64,000 nucleotides of DNA from DATARH01 sp035550515 (GTDB lineage Bacteria > Pseudomonadota > Alphaproteobacteria > ATCC43930 > CGMCC-115725): positions 28,684 through 92,683 of the forward strand of contig DASZOZ010000031.1 of NCBI GenBank assembly GCA_035550515.1. The letters are read 5' to 3'. Below, in pieces: positions 7,084 to 15,442 of this stretch; within the stretch, counting starts at the first letter, position 1, and every line of letters starts with the position of its first letter. The position numbers and the translations under genes are program-made. The notes under the pieces are model-generated. The model had not been told where the DNA came from, did no database searches, and saw only the letters and a program-made list of their open reading frames with translations.

Positions 7084-7390
7084 GCAGCTACCGCGAGGTT
7101 TGACCCGGCACTTGTCGCCGCATCAGGTGCGGACAGTTCAGCAAAGCGGCTGGGCCGGATTGCGAAACGGCGCGTTGCTACGACATGCGGCCGCCGTCGG
7201 GTTTGAGGTTTTCGTCACAGCGGACCGGAACCTGACCTATCAGCAAAACCTCGGCGGATCGCCGTTACGGATTGTCGTTCTCGGCGCGCGCAGCAACAAA
7301 TTTGCCGACCTGTTGCCCCTGGTGCCAGCTGTGCTGCTCGCGATCGAAGAGGCCCGACCCGGCGAAATCCGCCGGGTCGGCATGACCTGA
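7064..7390 (+). CDS. DUF5615 PIN-like toxin
   Basis: A 108-residue DUF5615 (COG4634) protein. The N-terminal LILLDEQLP carries the acidic D6/E7 pair and FVTADRNLTYQQN carries the second acidic strand, as in PIN-like nucleases. With the DUF433 protein it forms a type II toxin-antitoxin module. It is the second such pair within 4 kb; the first is at 3153-3850. The target RNA is unknown. Confidence 0.86.
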   Translation: MLILLDEQLPRGLTRHLSPHQVRTVQQSGWAGLRNGALLRHAAAVGFEVFVTADRNLTYQQNLGGSPLRIVVLGARSNKFADLLPLVPAVLLAIEEARPGEIRRVGMT

Positions 7391-7393
7391 GGT

Positions 7394-7717
7394 TTACCGC
7401 GCCGCGAACACCTCCTTCGCGAGGCGCGCCGCGGTCATCGCGGTCGGCCAGCCGGAATAGAAGGCGAGATGGGTGATCAACTCGGCGATCTCGTCCTTGG
7501 TGCAGCCGTTGTCGAGCGCGCGGGCGAGATGGCCGCGCAATTGCTCGTCTCGGCCCATCACCATCAGCGCGCCGCAGACGATGAGGCTGCGGTCGCGCTT
7601 GGACAGATGTGGGCCTTCCCAGATCTGGCCGTAGATCAGCGTGTCGGCGATCTCGGCGAGCTTGGGCACAGTGCCGCGGATCGCTTCACGGGCGGGTGAA
7701 CTTTGCGTTTGCGCCAT
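7394..7717 (-). CDS. Carboxymuconolactone decarboxylase (CMD) family protein
   Basis: A 107-residue protein with the all-helical CMD/AhpD-like core (LIVCGALMVMGRDEQLRGHLARALDNGCTKDEI in outline, about residues 45-80). The AhpD CxxC pair is absent, so it is not a peroxidase of that type and looks more like gamma-carboxymuconolactone decarboxylase relatives. A textbook AGGAGGA site ends 5 bases before this ATG, which decides against the longer frame. It is divergent from the ketopantoate-reductase-like gene with only 64 bases between starts. Confidence 0.85.
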   Translation of the reverse strand: MAQTQSSPAREAIRGTVPKLAEIADTLIYGQIWEGPHLSKRDRSLIVCGALMVMGRDEQLRGHLARALDNGCTKDEIAELITHLAFYSGWPTAMTAARLAKEVFAAR

Positions 7718-7781
7718 GATTTCCTCCTGCATCAACGAGGCGTTCACCCTAGAGCAAGCGGCGCGGGAGCGGGAGGAGAGG

Positions 7782-8705
7782 ATGCGCATCGCGATTGTCG
7801 GGGCCGGCGGGATCGGCTGCATTTACGGTGCGGCGCTGGCCCAGGCGGGCGCCGACGTCACGTTTATCGCGCGCGGCGCGCACCTCGCGGCGATGCAGGC
7901 CAACGGTCTCAAGATCGAAGGCGACCGCGGCGCGACCCACCTGCCGCGCGTGCAGGCGACCGACGATCCCGCCGCCGTCGGCGCGGTGGACTACGCCATT
8001 TTCTGCGTCAAGCTCTGGGATGTCGAAAGCGCCGGCGCAGCGATCAAGCCGCTGGTCGGTCCGCGCACCGCGGTCATCCCGCAGCAGAACGGCGTCGATG
8101 CGCATGAGCGGCTGATCCCGATCCTCGGCCGCGACGCGGTGATGGCCGGCACCGCCTGGGTCACCGGCTCGATCGTCGCGCCGGGCGTCGTGCGCCAGAC
8201 CGGGACGTATCAGCGGCTGATCTTCGGCGAGGTCGGCGGCGGCGCGAGCCCGCGCGGCCAAGCGCTCGCCGGGCTCTGCGCCGAGGCCGGCTTCGACGGC
8301 GAGCTCTATCCCGACGTGCTGGTGCCGGTGTGGGAGAAATTCCTCGGCATCGTGCCGCTGTCCAGCGTCAACTCGCTGACCCGCGCGCCGCTCGGCGTCT
8401 ACCGCGAGGACCCCGAATTATGGGCGCTGTGCGAAGGGACGCTGCGCGAGACGATCGCGGTCGGCCGCGCCGAGGGGGTGCCGCTGGCCGACGACGTGTT
8501 CGACAGGGTCGTCGCCCAGCTCCGCTCGATGCCGCCCTACCACATGACCTCGATGTGCAACGACCTCTTGCGCGGCAACCGCATCGAGCTGCCCTGGTTC
8601 GCCGGCAAGGTCGTCGAGCTGGGCCGCAAGCACGGCATCCCGACCCCGACCTGCAGCCTCGCCTACGCGGCGCTCAAGCCGCATGTGAACGGCCCGGCGG
8701 TCTGA
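7782..8705 (+). CDS. Ketopantoate reductase-like (PanE/ApbA family) dehydrogenase
   Basis: A 307-residue NADP-binding enzyme with GAGGIG (7-12), VK in YAIFCVKLWD (71-80), PQQNGVDAHE and the helical C-domain VWEKFLGIVPLSSVNSLTR, whose Lys matches the catalytic Lys of PanE. The family reduces 2-oxo acids such as ketopantoate. The window holds a second, diverged paralogue at 62.4 kb and no other pantothenate gene, so one or both may have another substrate. A GGGAGGAGAG site fixes the start. Confidence 0.85.
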   Translation: MRIAIVGAGGIGCIYGAALAQAGADVTFIARGAHLAAMQANGLKIEGDRGATHLPRVQATDDPAAVGAVDYAIFCVKLWDVESAGAAIKPLVGPRTAVIPQQNGVDAHERLIPILGRDAVMAGTAWVTGSIVAPGVVRQTGTYQRLIFGEVGGGASPRGQALAGLCAEAGFDGELYPDVLVPVWEKFLGIVPLSSVNSLTRAPLGVYREDPELWALCEGTLRETIAVGRAEGVPLADDVFDRVVAQLRSMPPYHMTSMCNDLLRGNRIELPWFAGKVVELGRKHGIPTPTCSLAYAALKPHVNGPAV

Positions 8706-8715
8706 CGCGTCCGTG

Positions 8716-8844
8716 CGTCATTCCGGGGCGGCCCGCAGGGCCGAAACACGGGCTGATCCAAGTGTCGGTGGCGCTGGAACGCGCCTTTCCAGGTCCGTGT
8801 GCATGGGTTCCGGGTTCATCGCTGCGCGATGCCCCGGAATGACG
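8716..8844. repeat. Dispersed palindromic repeat, family A, copy 2
   Basis: Outer arms CGTCATTCCGGGG (8716-8728) and CCCCGGAATGACG (8832-8844) are exact reverse complements. The right half, 8795-8845, is identical to 791-841, while the left inner part differs (GGCCCGCAGGGCC). It looks like a chimaera of two related elements. It lies between convergent genes. Confidence 0.85.
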
Positions 8845-8864
8845 CACGCGCGCGTATCCGGGCG

Positions 8865-10418
8865 CTACGGCGCGGGCGGGTGCCATACCACGTCGTCGTC
8901 GAGCGGGATCACCGGGCGGGGCAGGCGGTGCCAGGTGAAATTCTTCAGCATCGGCGAGGTCAGGCCGGGGAGGTCGACCTCGACGATCCGGTCATGGTCG
9001 AAGAATTCGTCGAACCCGCCGCGGAAATGGCCGCGCGATTTGACCACGACGATGCGCGCCTTGGCGAGGTCGAGCCCCATCATCTCGAAAAACACCGGGT
9101 CGGCGCATTGCCGGCGCTTTGACACCACGACCACGGTGATGCCGCCGAGTTGCAGCGCGGCGCACTTCCCCATGCCGAGGCTCATCCCGGCATAGATGCC
9201 GCGCCGCCCGACGCATTCGCCGTCATGCAGCGCCACGACCCGCGCCGGCGCGGTCCACGGCTCGGAGAAGCTGGTGTCCTCGTCGCGGTTGAAACGCGCC
9301 GCGAAATTGTAGTGCAGGCCGTAGGAATGCGCCTCGGCGGCGAGCGCCGGGTCGTAGATGATGCCGACATAGGCGCCCTCGACCCCGGCCTCGTGGAGCG
9401 CTTTCAGCAGGTACATCGTGTTGCCGCGTCCGCCGCCGCCGGGATTGTCGGCGACGTCGGCAAAGCACAGCGCCGGCAGCGCCGGGTCGTTCGACACCGC
9501 TGCCGCCTTCGCCACCGCGTCGTCGAGCGGCGTCAGCTTCGGGTAGAAGCGCGCCCGGTTGTCCCAGCCGAATTGGGCCACCTCGCGGGCGGTCGCTTCG
9601 GCCGCGCGCGAGTTGCGCCGGTCGCGCCGCGCCGTCACCACCACGGCGATGCCGTTCTTCGCCGTGTCGGAGAAGGCGAACCCGCCCATCACCGACACGT
9701 TCATGATCTCGGGCTTATCGCCAGGCTTGTCGCCGGCGCCGATCTTGCTCTGGCCGAAATCGATCATGTCGGCATAGGGACCGGCGGCGGTCAGCATCGT
9801 CACCGTCGGCGGCACGATCGGCAGGCGCACAAAGGCGGTCTCGGTCCTGGTCCCGGCGAGCAGCTCGCGGATCGTCTGCGCCGCTTCGATGCCGCGCTCG
9901 CGCATGTCCATATGCGGGTTGGTGCGATAGCCGATAAAGGCGTCGACCGACGAGACCATGCGGTCGGAGACGTTGGCATGCAGGTCGAGCGTCGCGGCGA
10001 CCGGCACATCCGGGCCGACGAGGCGGCGCACCATGGCGAACAGGGCGCCGTCCGGGTCGTCGTCCTCGGTGGTGATGCCGGCGCCGTGCTCGCAGATGTA
10101 AACCGCGTCGACCGGCAAGGCCGCGGTGAGCCGGGTCTCGATATCCGCCATCAGCTCGGTGAAGAATTGGTGATCGGCCGGACCGTTCGGCTCGGCGGCG
10201 GCAAAGGCGAGCCCGACCGGCTGCCACGGCCCCGCCGCATCCATCTCGGTGACGAAACCGGGGATTTCGCCCAGCATGCGCGGCGCCGGCTTGCGGGCCT
10301 CCGCCGCGATCTCGTCGCCGGCGAAATAGGCGAAATGCGCACGCGTCGCGATCGGCGCGAAACGGTTGCACTCGATCGAGAAACCGCAAATGGCGATACG
10401 CGGATTGGGCTTGGGCAT
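8865..10418 (-). CDS. M81 family metallopeptidase (MlrC-like)
   Basis: A 517-residue protein of the M81/MlrC family, named after the microcystin degradation protein. The N-terminal domain shows ICGFSIECNRFAP and the metal-site region ICEHGAGITTEDDDPDG and ATLDLHANVSDRM; the C-terminal MlrC domain contains ADVADNPGGGGRGNTMYLL. The family is widespread in soil proteobacteria without toxin exposure and probably hydrolyses diverse peptides or amide compounds. No signal peptide is visible. It is a single minus-strand gene bordered by repeats. Confidence 0.9.
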   Translation of the reverse strand: MPKPNPRIAICGFSIECNRFAPIATRAHFAYFAGDEIAAEARKPAPRMLGEIPGFVTEMDAAGPWQPVGLAFAAAEPNGPADHQFFTELMADIETRLTAALPVDAVYICEHGAGITTEDDDPDGALFAMVRRLVGPDVPVAATLDLHANVSDRMVSSVDAFIGYRTNPHMDMRERGIEAAQTIRELLAGTRTETAFVRLPIVPPTVTMLTAAGPYADMIDFGQSKIGAGDKPGDKPEIMNVSVMGGFAFSDTAKNGIAVVVTARRDRRNSRAAEATAREVAQFGWDNRARFYPKLTPLDDAVAKAAAVSNDPALPALCFADVADNPGGGGRGNTMYLLKALHEAGVEGAYVGIIYDPALAAEAHSYGLHYNFAARFNRDEDTSFSEPWTAPARVVALHDGECVGRRGIYAGMSLGMGKCAALQLGGITVVVVSKRRQCADPVFFEMMGLDLAKARIVVVKSRGHFRGGFDEFFDHDRIVEVDLPGLTSPMLKNFTWHRLPRPVIPLDDDVVWHPPAP

Positions 10419-10479
10419 TGGATGGGGCGCCGGCTGGTAATGCTGCGCGCTATCCTAGCGCGCGTCTCGGCGATGTTGC

Positions 10480-10547
10480 ACCCCCACCCACCTCATCCCT
10501 CCCCCGCTGGCGGGGGAGGGGCAGGCGCGGCGCGGGGGGGGGGGAGG
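10480..10547. repeat. Family D palindrome with an 11-G tract
   Basis: The hairpin 10497-10520 pairs CCCTCCCCCGC with GCGGGGGAGGG around a 2-base loop. It is followed by a run of 11 consecutive G (10534-10544) that ends 4 bases before the stop of the next gene. The homopolymer is prone to slippage and sequencing error. Confidence 0.8.
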
Positions 10548-10548
10548 C

Positions 10549-11082
10549 TCACCCGCGCCGGAACGGATGGTCGAGCATCGCTTTCTGCTCCGCCGTCAGC
10601 GCCTGGTAGAGCGCCTGCACCGCCGGCTCGGTCTGCTGCAGCGCCTGCAGCCGCGCCTGCAGCATCTGCTGGCGATGGTTCATGCGGTCGATGACGGTGA
10701 GCTTGTCGCCCGCGCCGGCCGCCGAGGGCAGCGCATTGCACAGCTTGCGCTCGCTGTCCTGCGCGCTCTGGCCGGCTGCGACAACCTTGTCCCAGAGCGG
10801 CTTCTGGTCGGGCGTCAGGCCGAGCTTGACGCCCATCGCGGCGACAAACCCGGCGCGCCGGGCAATCCGGTCGACGCAGGCCTGCTGTGGCGACACCTCG
10901 CGCGCCCAGCGCTCCCAGCCGCGATGCATTTTCTCATGGCCGGGACCGGCGGGTCCGTGCGCGCCGCTCGGTTCCGCCCCGGCGGGCCGCGGCGGCGGAC
11001 TCTGCGACCAGGCGACCATCGCCGGCGCGGTCAGGGCCGCGACCGCAATCATCGCGGCACCGGCCAGCGTCGATTTGTTCAT
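10549..11082 (-). CDS. Periplasmic LTXXQ/Spy-like protein
   Basis: A 177-residue exported protein: Met-Asn-Lys start, hydrophobic segment to about residue 25 (ALTAPAMVAWSQS), then a Pro-rich stretch and a helical domain containing the LGLTPDQKPLW and LTAEQKAML motifs typical of the LTXXQ (CpxP/Spy) family. These proteins chaperone or sense misfolded envelope proteins and metals. The paired cysteines (CVDRIAR and KLCNAL) could form a disulfide. The shorter start is chosen because it exposes the signal peptide and follows a GGGAGAAC site. Confidence 0.82.
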   Translation of the reverse strand: MNKSTLAGAAMIAVAALTAPAMVAWSQSPPPRPAGAEPSGAHGPAGPGHEKMHRGWERWAREVSPQQACVDRIARRAGFVAAMGVKLGLTPDQKPLWDKVVAAGQSAQDSERKLCNALPSAAGAGDKLTVIDRMNHRQQMLQARLQALQQTEPAVQALYQALTAEQKAMLDHPFRRG

Positions 11083-11238
11083 TGCCGTTCTCCCATGTCT
11101 GCAAGGCGCTCGCGGGTGGCCCGATGCCGCCGGACCTTCCGGCAAATCCCCGAACGAGGCATTGTGCATGGGATACGCGCGGGTCCGTCTCCGGCTCCCC
11201 TTGCCGGCGGATTAATTCGCTGAAAGGATTGCCTCGTC

Positions 11239-12462
11239 ATGCCGGAAATCGATGGAGAACGCCTTCTCGGCGACCTCAAGCGGCTCGCCGATTTCGGCCG
11301 CTACGAGACCGGCGTTCATCGCCCGACCTATTCCGCTGTCGATATCGCCTCGCGCCAGTGGCTCGCCGACAAGTTCGCCGAGGCGGGGCTCGACCCAGTC
11401 ATCGACGGCATCGGCAATGTCTTTGGCCGCGCGGAAGGGGTGACGCACCGGCTGCTGGTCGGCTCGCACAGCGAGACCCAGCCGCGCGGCGGCTGGCTCG
11501 ACGGCGCGCTCGGCGTCATTTACGGGCTTGAACTGGCGCGCGCTTTCGCCGCCGACCCGTCGCTGAAGGGCCTCGGCATCGAGACCGTGGCCTGGGCCGA
11601 CGAGGAAGGCCATTACGGCAACATGCTCGGCAGCCGCTCGTTCACCGGCCGGCTGAGCGAAACCGAGATCGCCACCGCGCGGAACCGCGAGGGCGAGACG
11701 CTGTGCGACGCGCTGCGGCGCGCCGGTTATGCCGGCCGGCCGCGCATCGCGGCCGATCCGGACCGCTATCTCGGCTATCTCGAAGCGCATATCGAGCAGG
11801 GCGACACGCTCGATTCGACCGGCCGCCGGATCGGCGTCGTCGAGGGGATCGTCGGCATCTGGAACTGGCGCGTCGTCTTCTCGGGCCAGCAGAACCATGC
11901 CGGCACCACGCAGATGGCGCGGCGCCGGGATGCCGGCGTGGCGATGGTGCGGCTGGCGGCACAGATCCACGACCGCTTCGCCGCGCTCGCTGCGGCGCGC
12001 ACGGTGTGGACGATCGGCCGCATGCTGATCGACCCGAACGCGCCGAGCGTCGTTCCCGGCCGCGCCGAGATGCAGGTGCAGGTGCGCGATGTCGATACCG
12101 CGATCCTCGCCCGTTACCGTGACGCGCTGCTGGCGATGGTCGCCGACGCCGACCGCGCCGGGCCGTGCACGGTGACGATCGAGGAATTGTCGCAGACCGA
12201 GCCGCGGCTGATGGATCCGGCGTTCGAGGCCGCGATCGAAGCGACGGCGGAGCGCTATGTGCCGGGCGGCCATGTCCGCATGCCGAGCGGCGCCGGCCAC
12301 GACGCGCAGGTGATCTCGCACAGGCTGCGCGCCGGGATGATGTTCATCCCCAGCCTCAAGGGGATCAGCCACCACTGGTCGGAAGACACCAGGGAAGACG
12401 ACATCGTGCTGGGCGCGCAGGTTTTCGCCGATGCGGCCGCGGCGATATTGAAGGCGGGTTAA
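11239..12462 (+). CDS. M20-family N-carbamoyl amino acid hydrolase / allantoate amidohydrolase-like enzyme
   Basis: A 407-residue Zn-dependent amidase (HyuC/AllC group). The two-metal site is readable: H77 (GSHSET), D88 (WLDGALG), E122/E123 (DEEGH), H184 (HIEQGD) and H379 or its neighbour (GISHHWSED), with MPSGAGHDAQ (348-357) as the substrate-side signature. Known members remove a carbamoyl or ureido group from N-carbamoyl amino acids, ureidopropionate or allantoate. The hydantoinase encoded at 22.8 kb makes exactly such products, suggesting a shared pathway. The NMT1-type binding protein gene follows after 5 bases. Confidence 0.88.
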   Translation: MPEIDGERLLGDLKRLADFGRYETGVHRPTYSAVDIASRQWLADKFAEAGLDPVIDGIGNVFGRAEGVTHRLLVGSHSETQPRGGWLDGALGVIYGLELARAFAADPSLKGLGIETVAWADEEGHYGNMLGSRSFTGRLSETEIATARNREGETLCDALRRAGYAGRPRIAADPDRYLGYLEAHIEQGDTLDSTGRRIGVVEGIVGIWNWRVVFSGQQNHAGTTQMARRRDAGVAMVRLAAQIHDRFAALAAARTVWTIGRMLIDPNAPSVVPGRAEMQVQVRDVDTAILARYRDALLAMVADADRAGPCTVTIEELSQTEPRLMDPAFEAAIEATAERYVPGGHVRMPSGAGHDAQVISHRLRAGMMFIPSLKGISHHWSEDTREDDIVLGAQVFADAAAAILKAG

Positions 12463-12467
12463 AGTCG

Positions 12468-13385
12468 ATGACCATCGTTCTCCAGGAATCGCTGCGCGGG
12501 CTGTTTTACGCGCCGTATTACGCGGCTTTCGCGCTGGGTGCGTACGACAAGGAAGGCGTCGCGGTGCGGTTCGCGCCGGCGCCCGGTTTCGGCAAGGCGC
12601 CGAACGGGTTGTTCGACGGCAGCACCGATGTCGCCTGGGGCGGCCCGATGCGGGTCAACCAGCTCTACGACGAGCGCCCGGATTGCGACCTGGTGTGCTT
12701 TGGCGAGGCGGTGACCCGCGACCCGTTCCTGCTGGTCGGCCGGACGCCGCATCCCGATTTCGCGATCACCGATCTTGCCGATGCGCGCATTGCCACGGTC
12801 AGCGAAGTGCCGACCCCGTGGCTCTGCCTGCAGCACGATTTGCGGCTCGCCGGCATCGATCCGGCGTCGATCGACCGCGCCGCCGACGGCACGATGGCCG
12901 ACAACATGGCCGCGCTGCGGGCCGGAAAGGTCGATGTCGTGCAGCTGTTCCAGCCGCTCGCCGAGGCGCTGATCGCGGAGGGCGCAGGCCATCTGTGGTA
13001 TGCCGCGGCGCGGCGCGGCCCATGCTCGTACACGACGTTCTACGCGCGGCGCCCGGTGCTCGCCGCCAAGCGCGCGGAGATGGCGCTGCTGGTGCGCGGT
13101 CTTTACCGCACACAGAAATGGCTGCACGCACAGCCCGCCGAAGCGCTCGCCGAGGTCGTGCAGAGCTATTTCCCGGACGTGCCGCGGCCCCGCCTCGTGG
13201 CGGCGTTGGAGCGCTACAAGACGCTCGGCGTCTGGGGCCGCAGCCCGATCCTGCCGCGCGACGGGTACGACCGGCTCAAGGACGGCCTCGTCTCCGGCGG
13301 TTTCTGTCGCGGCGTCGACTACGCGATCGCGGTCGACAACAGCCTGGCCGACGCCGCCGTCGCCGAGGACCCGCCGTCGCTTTAA
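12468..13385 (+). CDS. NMT1/THI5-like ABC substrate-binding protein without signal peptide
   Basis: A 305-residue periplasmic-binding-protein-like fold of the SsuA/THI5/NMT1 group (LRGLFYAPYYAAFALGAYDKEGV at the N-terminus; VAWGGPMRVNQL; GKVDVVQLFQPLAEAL). It begins directly with the mature domain; no signal sequence or upstream in-frame Met with one is visible. No cognate permease or ATPase lies beside it. It may be an intracellular binding protein or enzyme, or the start may be mis-set. It sits 5 bases after the carbamoylase-like gene, so its ligand may be a ureido or pyrimidine-type compound. Its stop shares TTAA with the convergent asparaginase-like gene. Confidence 0.75.
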   Translation: MTIVLQESLRGLFYAPYYAAFALGAYDKEGVAVRFAPAPGFGKAPNGLFDGSTDVAWGGPMRVNQLYDERPDCDLVCFGEAVTRDPFLLVGRTPHPDFAITDLADARIATVSEVPTPWLCLQHDLRLAGIDPASIDRAADGTMADNMAALRAGKVDVVQLFQPLAEALIAEGAGHLWYAAARRGPCSYTTFYARRPVLAAKRAEMALLVRGLYRTQKWLHAQPAEALAEVVQSYFPDVPRPRLVAALERYKTLGVWGRSPILPRDGYDRLKDGLVSGGFCRGVDYAIAVDNSLADAAVAEDPPSL

Positions 13386-14386
13386 TACGCCGCGAAAGCG
13401 GCCTGGATCTTGCCGATATCGCCGGTTTTGGTGAGCAGCAGCATCAGCAGGATGCGGGCCTTTTGCGGCGAGAAATCCTCGCCGGCGACAAAGCCGGTCT
13501 CCTTGAGCCGCCGTCGCGGCGCGACCCGGCCGGTGGCCGCGCGGCTGCACTGCACGACCACCACCCCGGCCTTGGCGGCCGCCAGCAGCGCCTCCTGTTG
13601 CGCGGGTGTGGGGCTGCCGGGGGCGAAGCCGGCGGAGATGATGCCCTTGGCGCCGGCGGCGACCGCCGCCGTGACCAGCGCCGCATCGGCGCCGGCATAG
13701 CTCAGCACGATGTCGACGCGCGGCAGCGGCAGCCTGAGGCTGCTTGCCGCGAATTCGGTGTCGGGCATGTGCGACTTCAGCGGCGCGCGGTAGAAATGCA
13801 CGCCGTCGCCGTCGACATGGCCGAGCGCGCCGAAATCGAAGCTGCGGAAGGTCTGCATCCGGTAGGTCGAGGTTTTGACCACGTCCCGCGCCGGGTGGAT
13901 CTCGTTGTTGAGCACGACCAGCACGCCCTTGCCGCGCGCCGCCTCGCTGCCGGCGACCTGGAGCGCGTTGACGAGGTTGGTCCCGGCGTCGGTGCCGAGC
14001 GCGCTCGCCGGGCGCTGCGCCCCGACCAGCACGACCGGCTGCTTGACCGCCAGCGTCAGGTTGAGGAAGAACGCCGTCTCTTCGAGCGTCGCGGTGCCGT
14101 GCGGGATGACAAAGCCGGCGACGGCAGGATCGTCCTGCGCGGTCTGGTGGATGATCCGCCGCAGCTCGAGCCAATCCTCGGGGCCGAGCGCGGTGCTGCC
14201 GACCTGGCGGTAGGTGATCGGCATCGGATCGGCAACGAGCCGCGTCTCGGGGAACTTGTCGAGCAGCGCCTCGCTGGTCAGCTTCTGGCCGAAATCCGGA
14301 TAATCGAGCACGTCGAGGCTGCCGTTGCCGAGCGACGAGATCGTGCCGCCGGTGCCGATAACCGCGATGCGGGGAAGGGTGGGCAT
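13382..14386 (-). CDS. Asparaginase/glutaminase-family protein with altered active site
   Basis: A 334-residue type I/II asparaginase-fold protein. The first catalytic Thr region is GTGGTI (11-16) and the second signature is HGTATLEETA (96-105). Classical enzymes read HGTDT here, with the Asp binding the substrate amine; this protein has Ala99. The Lys region DVVKTST is retained. Substrate specificity may thus differ from asparagine, which fits a neighbourhood of amide and hydantoin genes. No signal peptide. A GGAG site lies just before the ATG. Confidence 0.83.
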   Translation of the reverse strand: MPTLPRIAVIGTGGTISSLGNGSLDVLDYPDFGQKLTSEALLDKFPETRLVADPMPITYRQVGSTALGPEDWLELRRIIHQTAQDDPAVAGFVIPHGTATLEETAFFLNLTLAVKQPVVLVGAQRPASALGTDAGTNLVNALQVAGSEAARGKGVLVVLNNEIHPARDVVKTSTYRMQTFRSFDFGALGHVDGDGVHFYRAPLKSHMPDTEFAASSLRLPLPRVDIVLSYAGADAALVTAAVAAGAKGIISAGFAPGSPTPAQQEALLAAAKAGVVVVQCSRAATGRVAPRRRLKETGFVAGEDFSPQKARILLMLLLTKTGDIGKIQAAFAAY

Positions 14387-14399
14387 GGATTTACTCCAC

Positions 14400-14486
14400 T
14401 GTCATTCCCGCGAAAGCGAGGGATCCATGAACCTGGACCCTACCGTCTTTGGCGAGGCCGGCGCCATCTTGCCAGCGCCATCTTGA
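14400..14486. repeat. Intergenic hairpin remnant
   Basis: The 121-base gap between the LivF-type gene and the asparaginase-like gene holds TCATTCCCGCGAAAGCGAGG, a fragment of a common alphaproteobacterial CATTCCCGCGAAAGCGGGAAT palindrome. A duplicated GCGCCATCTT follows at 14461 and 14476. No gene is seen. Confidence 0.5.
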
Positions 14487-14507
14487 TCAATGGCCGCGTT
14501 CGTGAAG

Positions 14508-15302
14508 CTAGGCCAGCCAGCGTTTGCGGCGTTTGTAGTGTTTGGCGTTGTGGTAGGACTTGCGTGCCCCGGTCTCGTTGAGGCCGAGATAGAATTCCTT
14601 GATGTCGGAGTTCTGGCGCAGCGCGTCGGCCGGGCCTTCGAGCACGATGCGGCCGTTTTCCATGACATAGCCGTGGTCGGCGACGTCGAGCGCCAAGGCC
14701 GCGTTTTGCTCGACCAGCAGCACGGTCAGTCCCTGTTCTTCCTTCAAGCGGCGGATGACGCCGAAAATTTCCTCGATGATCAGCGGCGCGAGGCCGAGCG
14801 AGGGCTCGTCGAGCAGCACGACTTTGGGATCGGACATTAGCGCGCGGCCGATCACCAGCATCTGCTGCTCGCCGCCGGACAGATAGCCGGCCGGCTGGTG
14901 GCGCCGCTCGCGCAGCACCTTGAAGGAATCGTAGACCCGGTCGATACCGCGCCGGACGGCGGTGAAGTCGGTGCGGCTGTGCGCGCCGACGATCAGGTTT
15001 TCCTCGACCGTGAGGTTCTCGAAGACGCGGCGGCCCTCGAAGACCTGCACGACGCCGCGCTTGACGACCTCGTGCGGCAGCAAGGCGTCGATGCGATTGC
15101 CGTCGAGCTCGACATTGCCCTTGGTGACCTGGCCGCGCTCGGTCTGCAACAGGCCGGAGATCGCCTTCAACGTCGTGGTCTTGCCGGCGCCGTTGGCGCC
15201 GAGCAGGGTGGTGATCCGCCCCTCCTCGGCGACCAGCGATACGCCGCGCAGCACCAGGATCACGCCGTCATAGACGACTTCGATGTTGTTGAGCGCCAGC
15301 AT
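14508..15302 (-). CDS. HAAT ABC transporter ATP-binding protein (LivF type)
   Basis: A 264-residue ATPase: Walker A GANGAGKT (35-42), signature LSGGEQQ (141-147), Walker B VVLLDEPSLG (161-170). After the usual end of LivF (about residue 240) it carries a basic tail, KSYHNAKHYKRRKRWLA. It is the last gene of the minus-strand transporter operon livG-type, acyl-CoA ligase, livH-type, livM-type, binding protein, livF-type. An AGAGGG site precedes the ATG. A hairpin repeat separates it from the binding protein gene. Confidence 0.92.
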   Translation of the reverse strand: MLALNNIEVVYDGVILVLRGVSLVAEEGRITTLLGANGAGKTTTLKAISGLLQTERGQVTKGNVELDGNRIDALLPHEVVKRGVVQVFEGRRVFENLTVEENLIVGAHSRTDFTAVRRGIDRVYDSFKVLRERRHQPAGYLSGGEQQMLVIGRALMSDPKVVLLDEPSLGLAPLIIEEIFGVIRRLKEEQGLTVLLVEQNAALALDVADHGYVMENGRIVLEGPADALRQNSDIKEFYLGLNETGARKSYHNAKHYKRRKRWLA

Positions 15303-15345
15303 CGACGACCCTCTGGTTCATAGAAACGCCAGACTCGCCGCCTCC

Positions 15346-15428
15346 CCGGGCTTGACCCGGGGGTCCACGTCTTCTTTTCCCGCAATCGAACAAGCAGATG
15401 TGGATGGCCGGGTCAAGCCCGGCCAAGG
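15346..15428. repeat. Family C hairpin repeat
   Basis: CCGGGCTTGACCCGGGGG (15346-15363) and GGCCGGGTCAAGCCCGGCC (15406-15424) form an inverted pair around the text GTCCACGTCTTC and GATGTGGATGG. It lies between the binding-protein and LivF-type genes of one operon and could act as a processing or attenuating stem-loop. Confidence 0.8.
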
Positions 15429-15442
15429 CGCCAGGAAAATGA

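Noticed and set aside
13382..13385. Special significance of the shared TTAA at converging stops
   Set aside because: Two genes sharing a palindromic stop is a common outcome in dense genomes. Nothing else supports a regulatory role.
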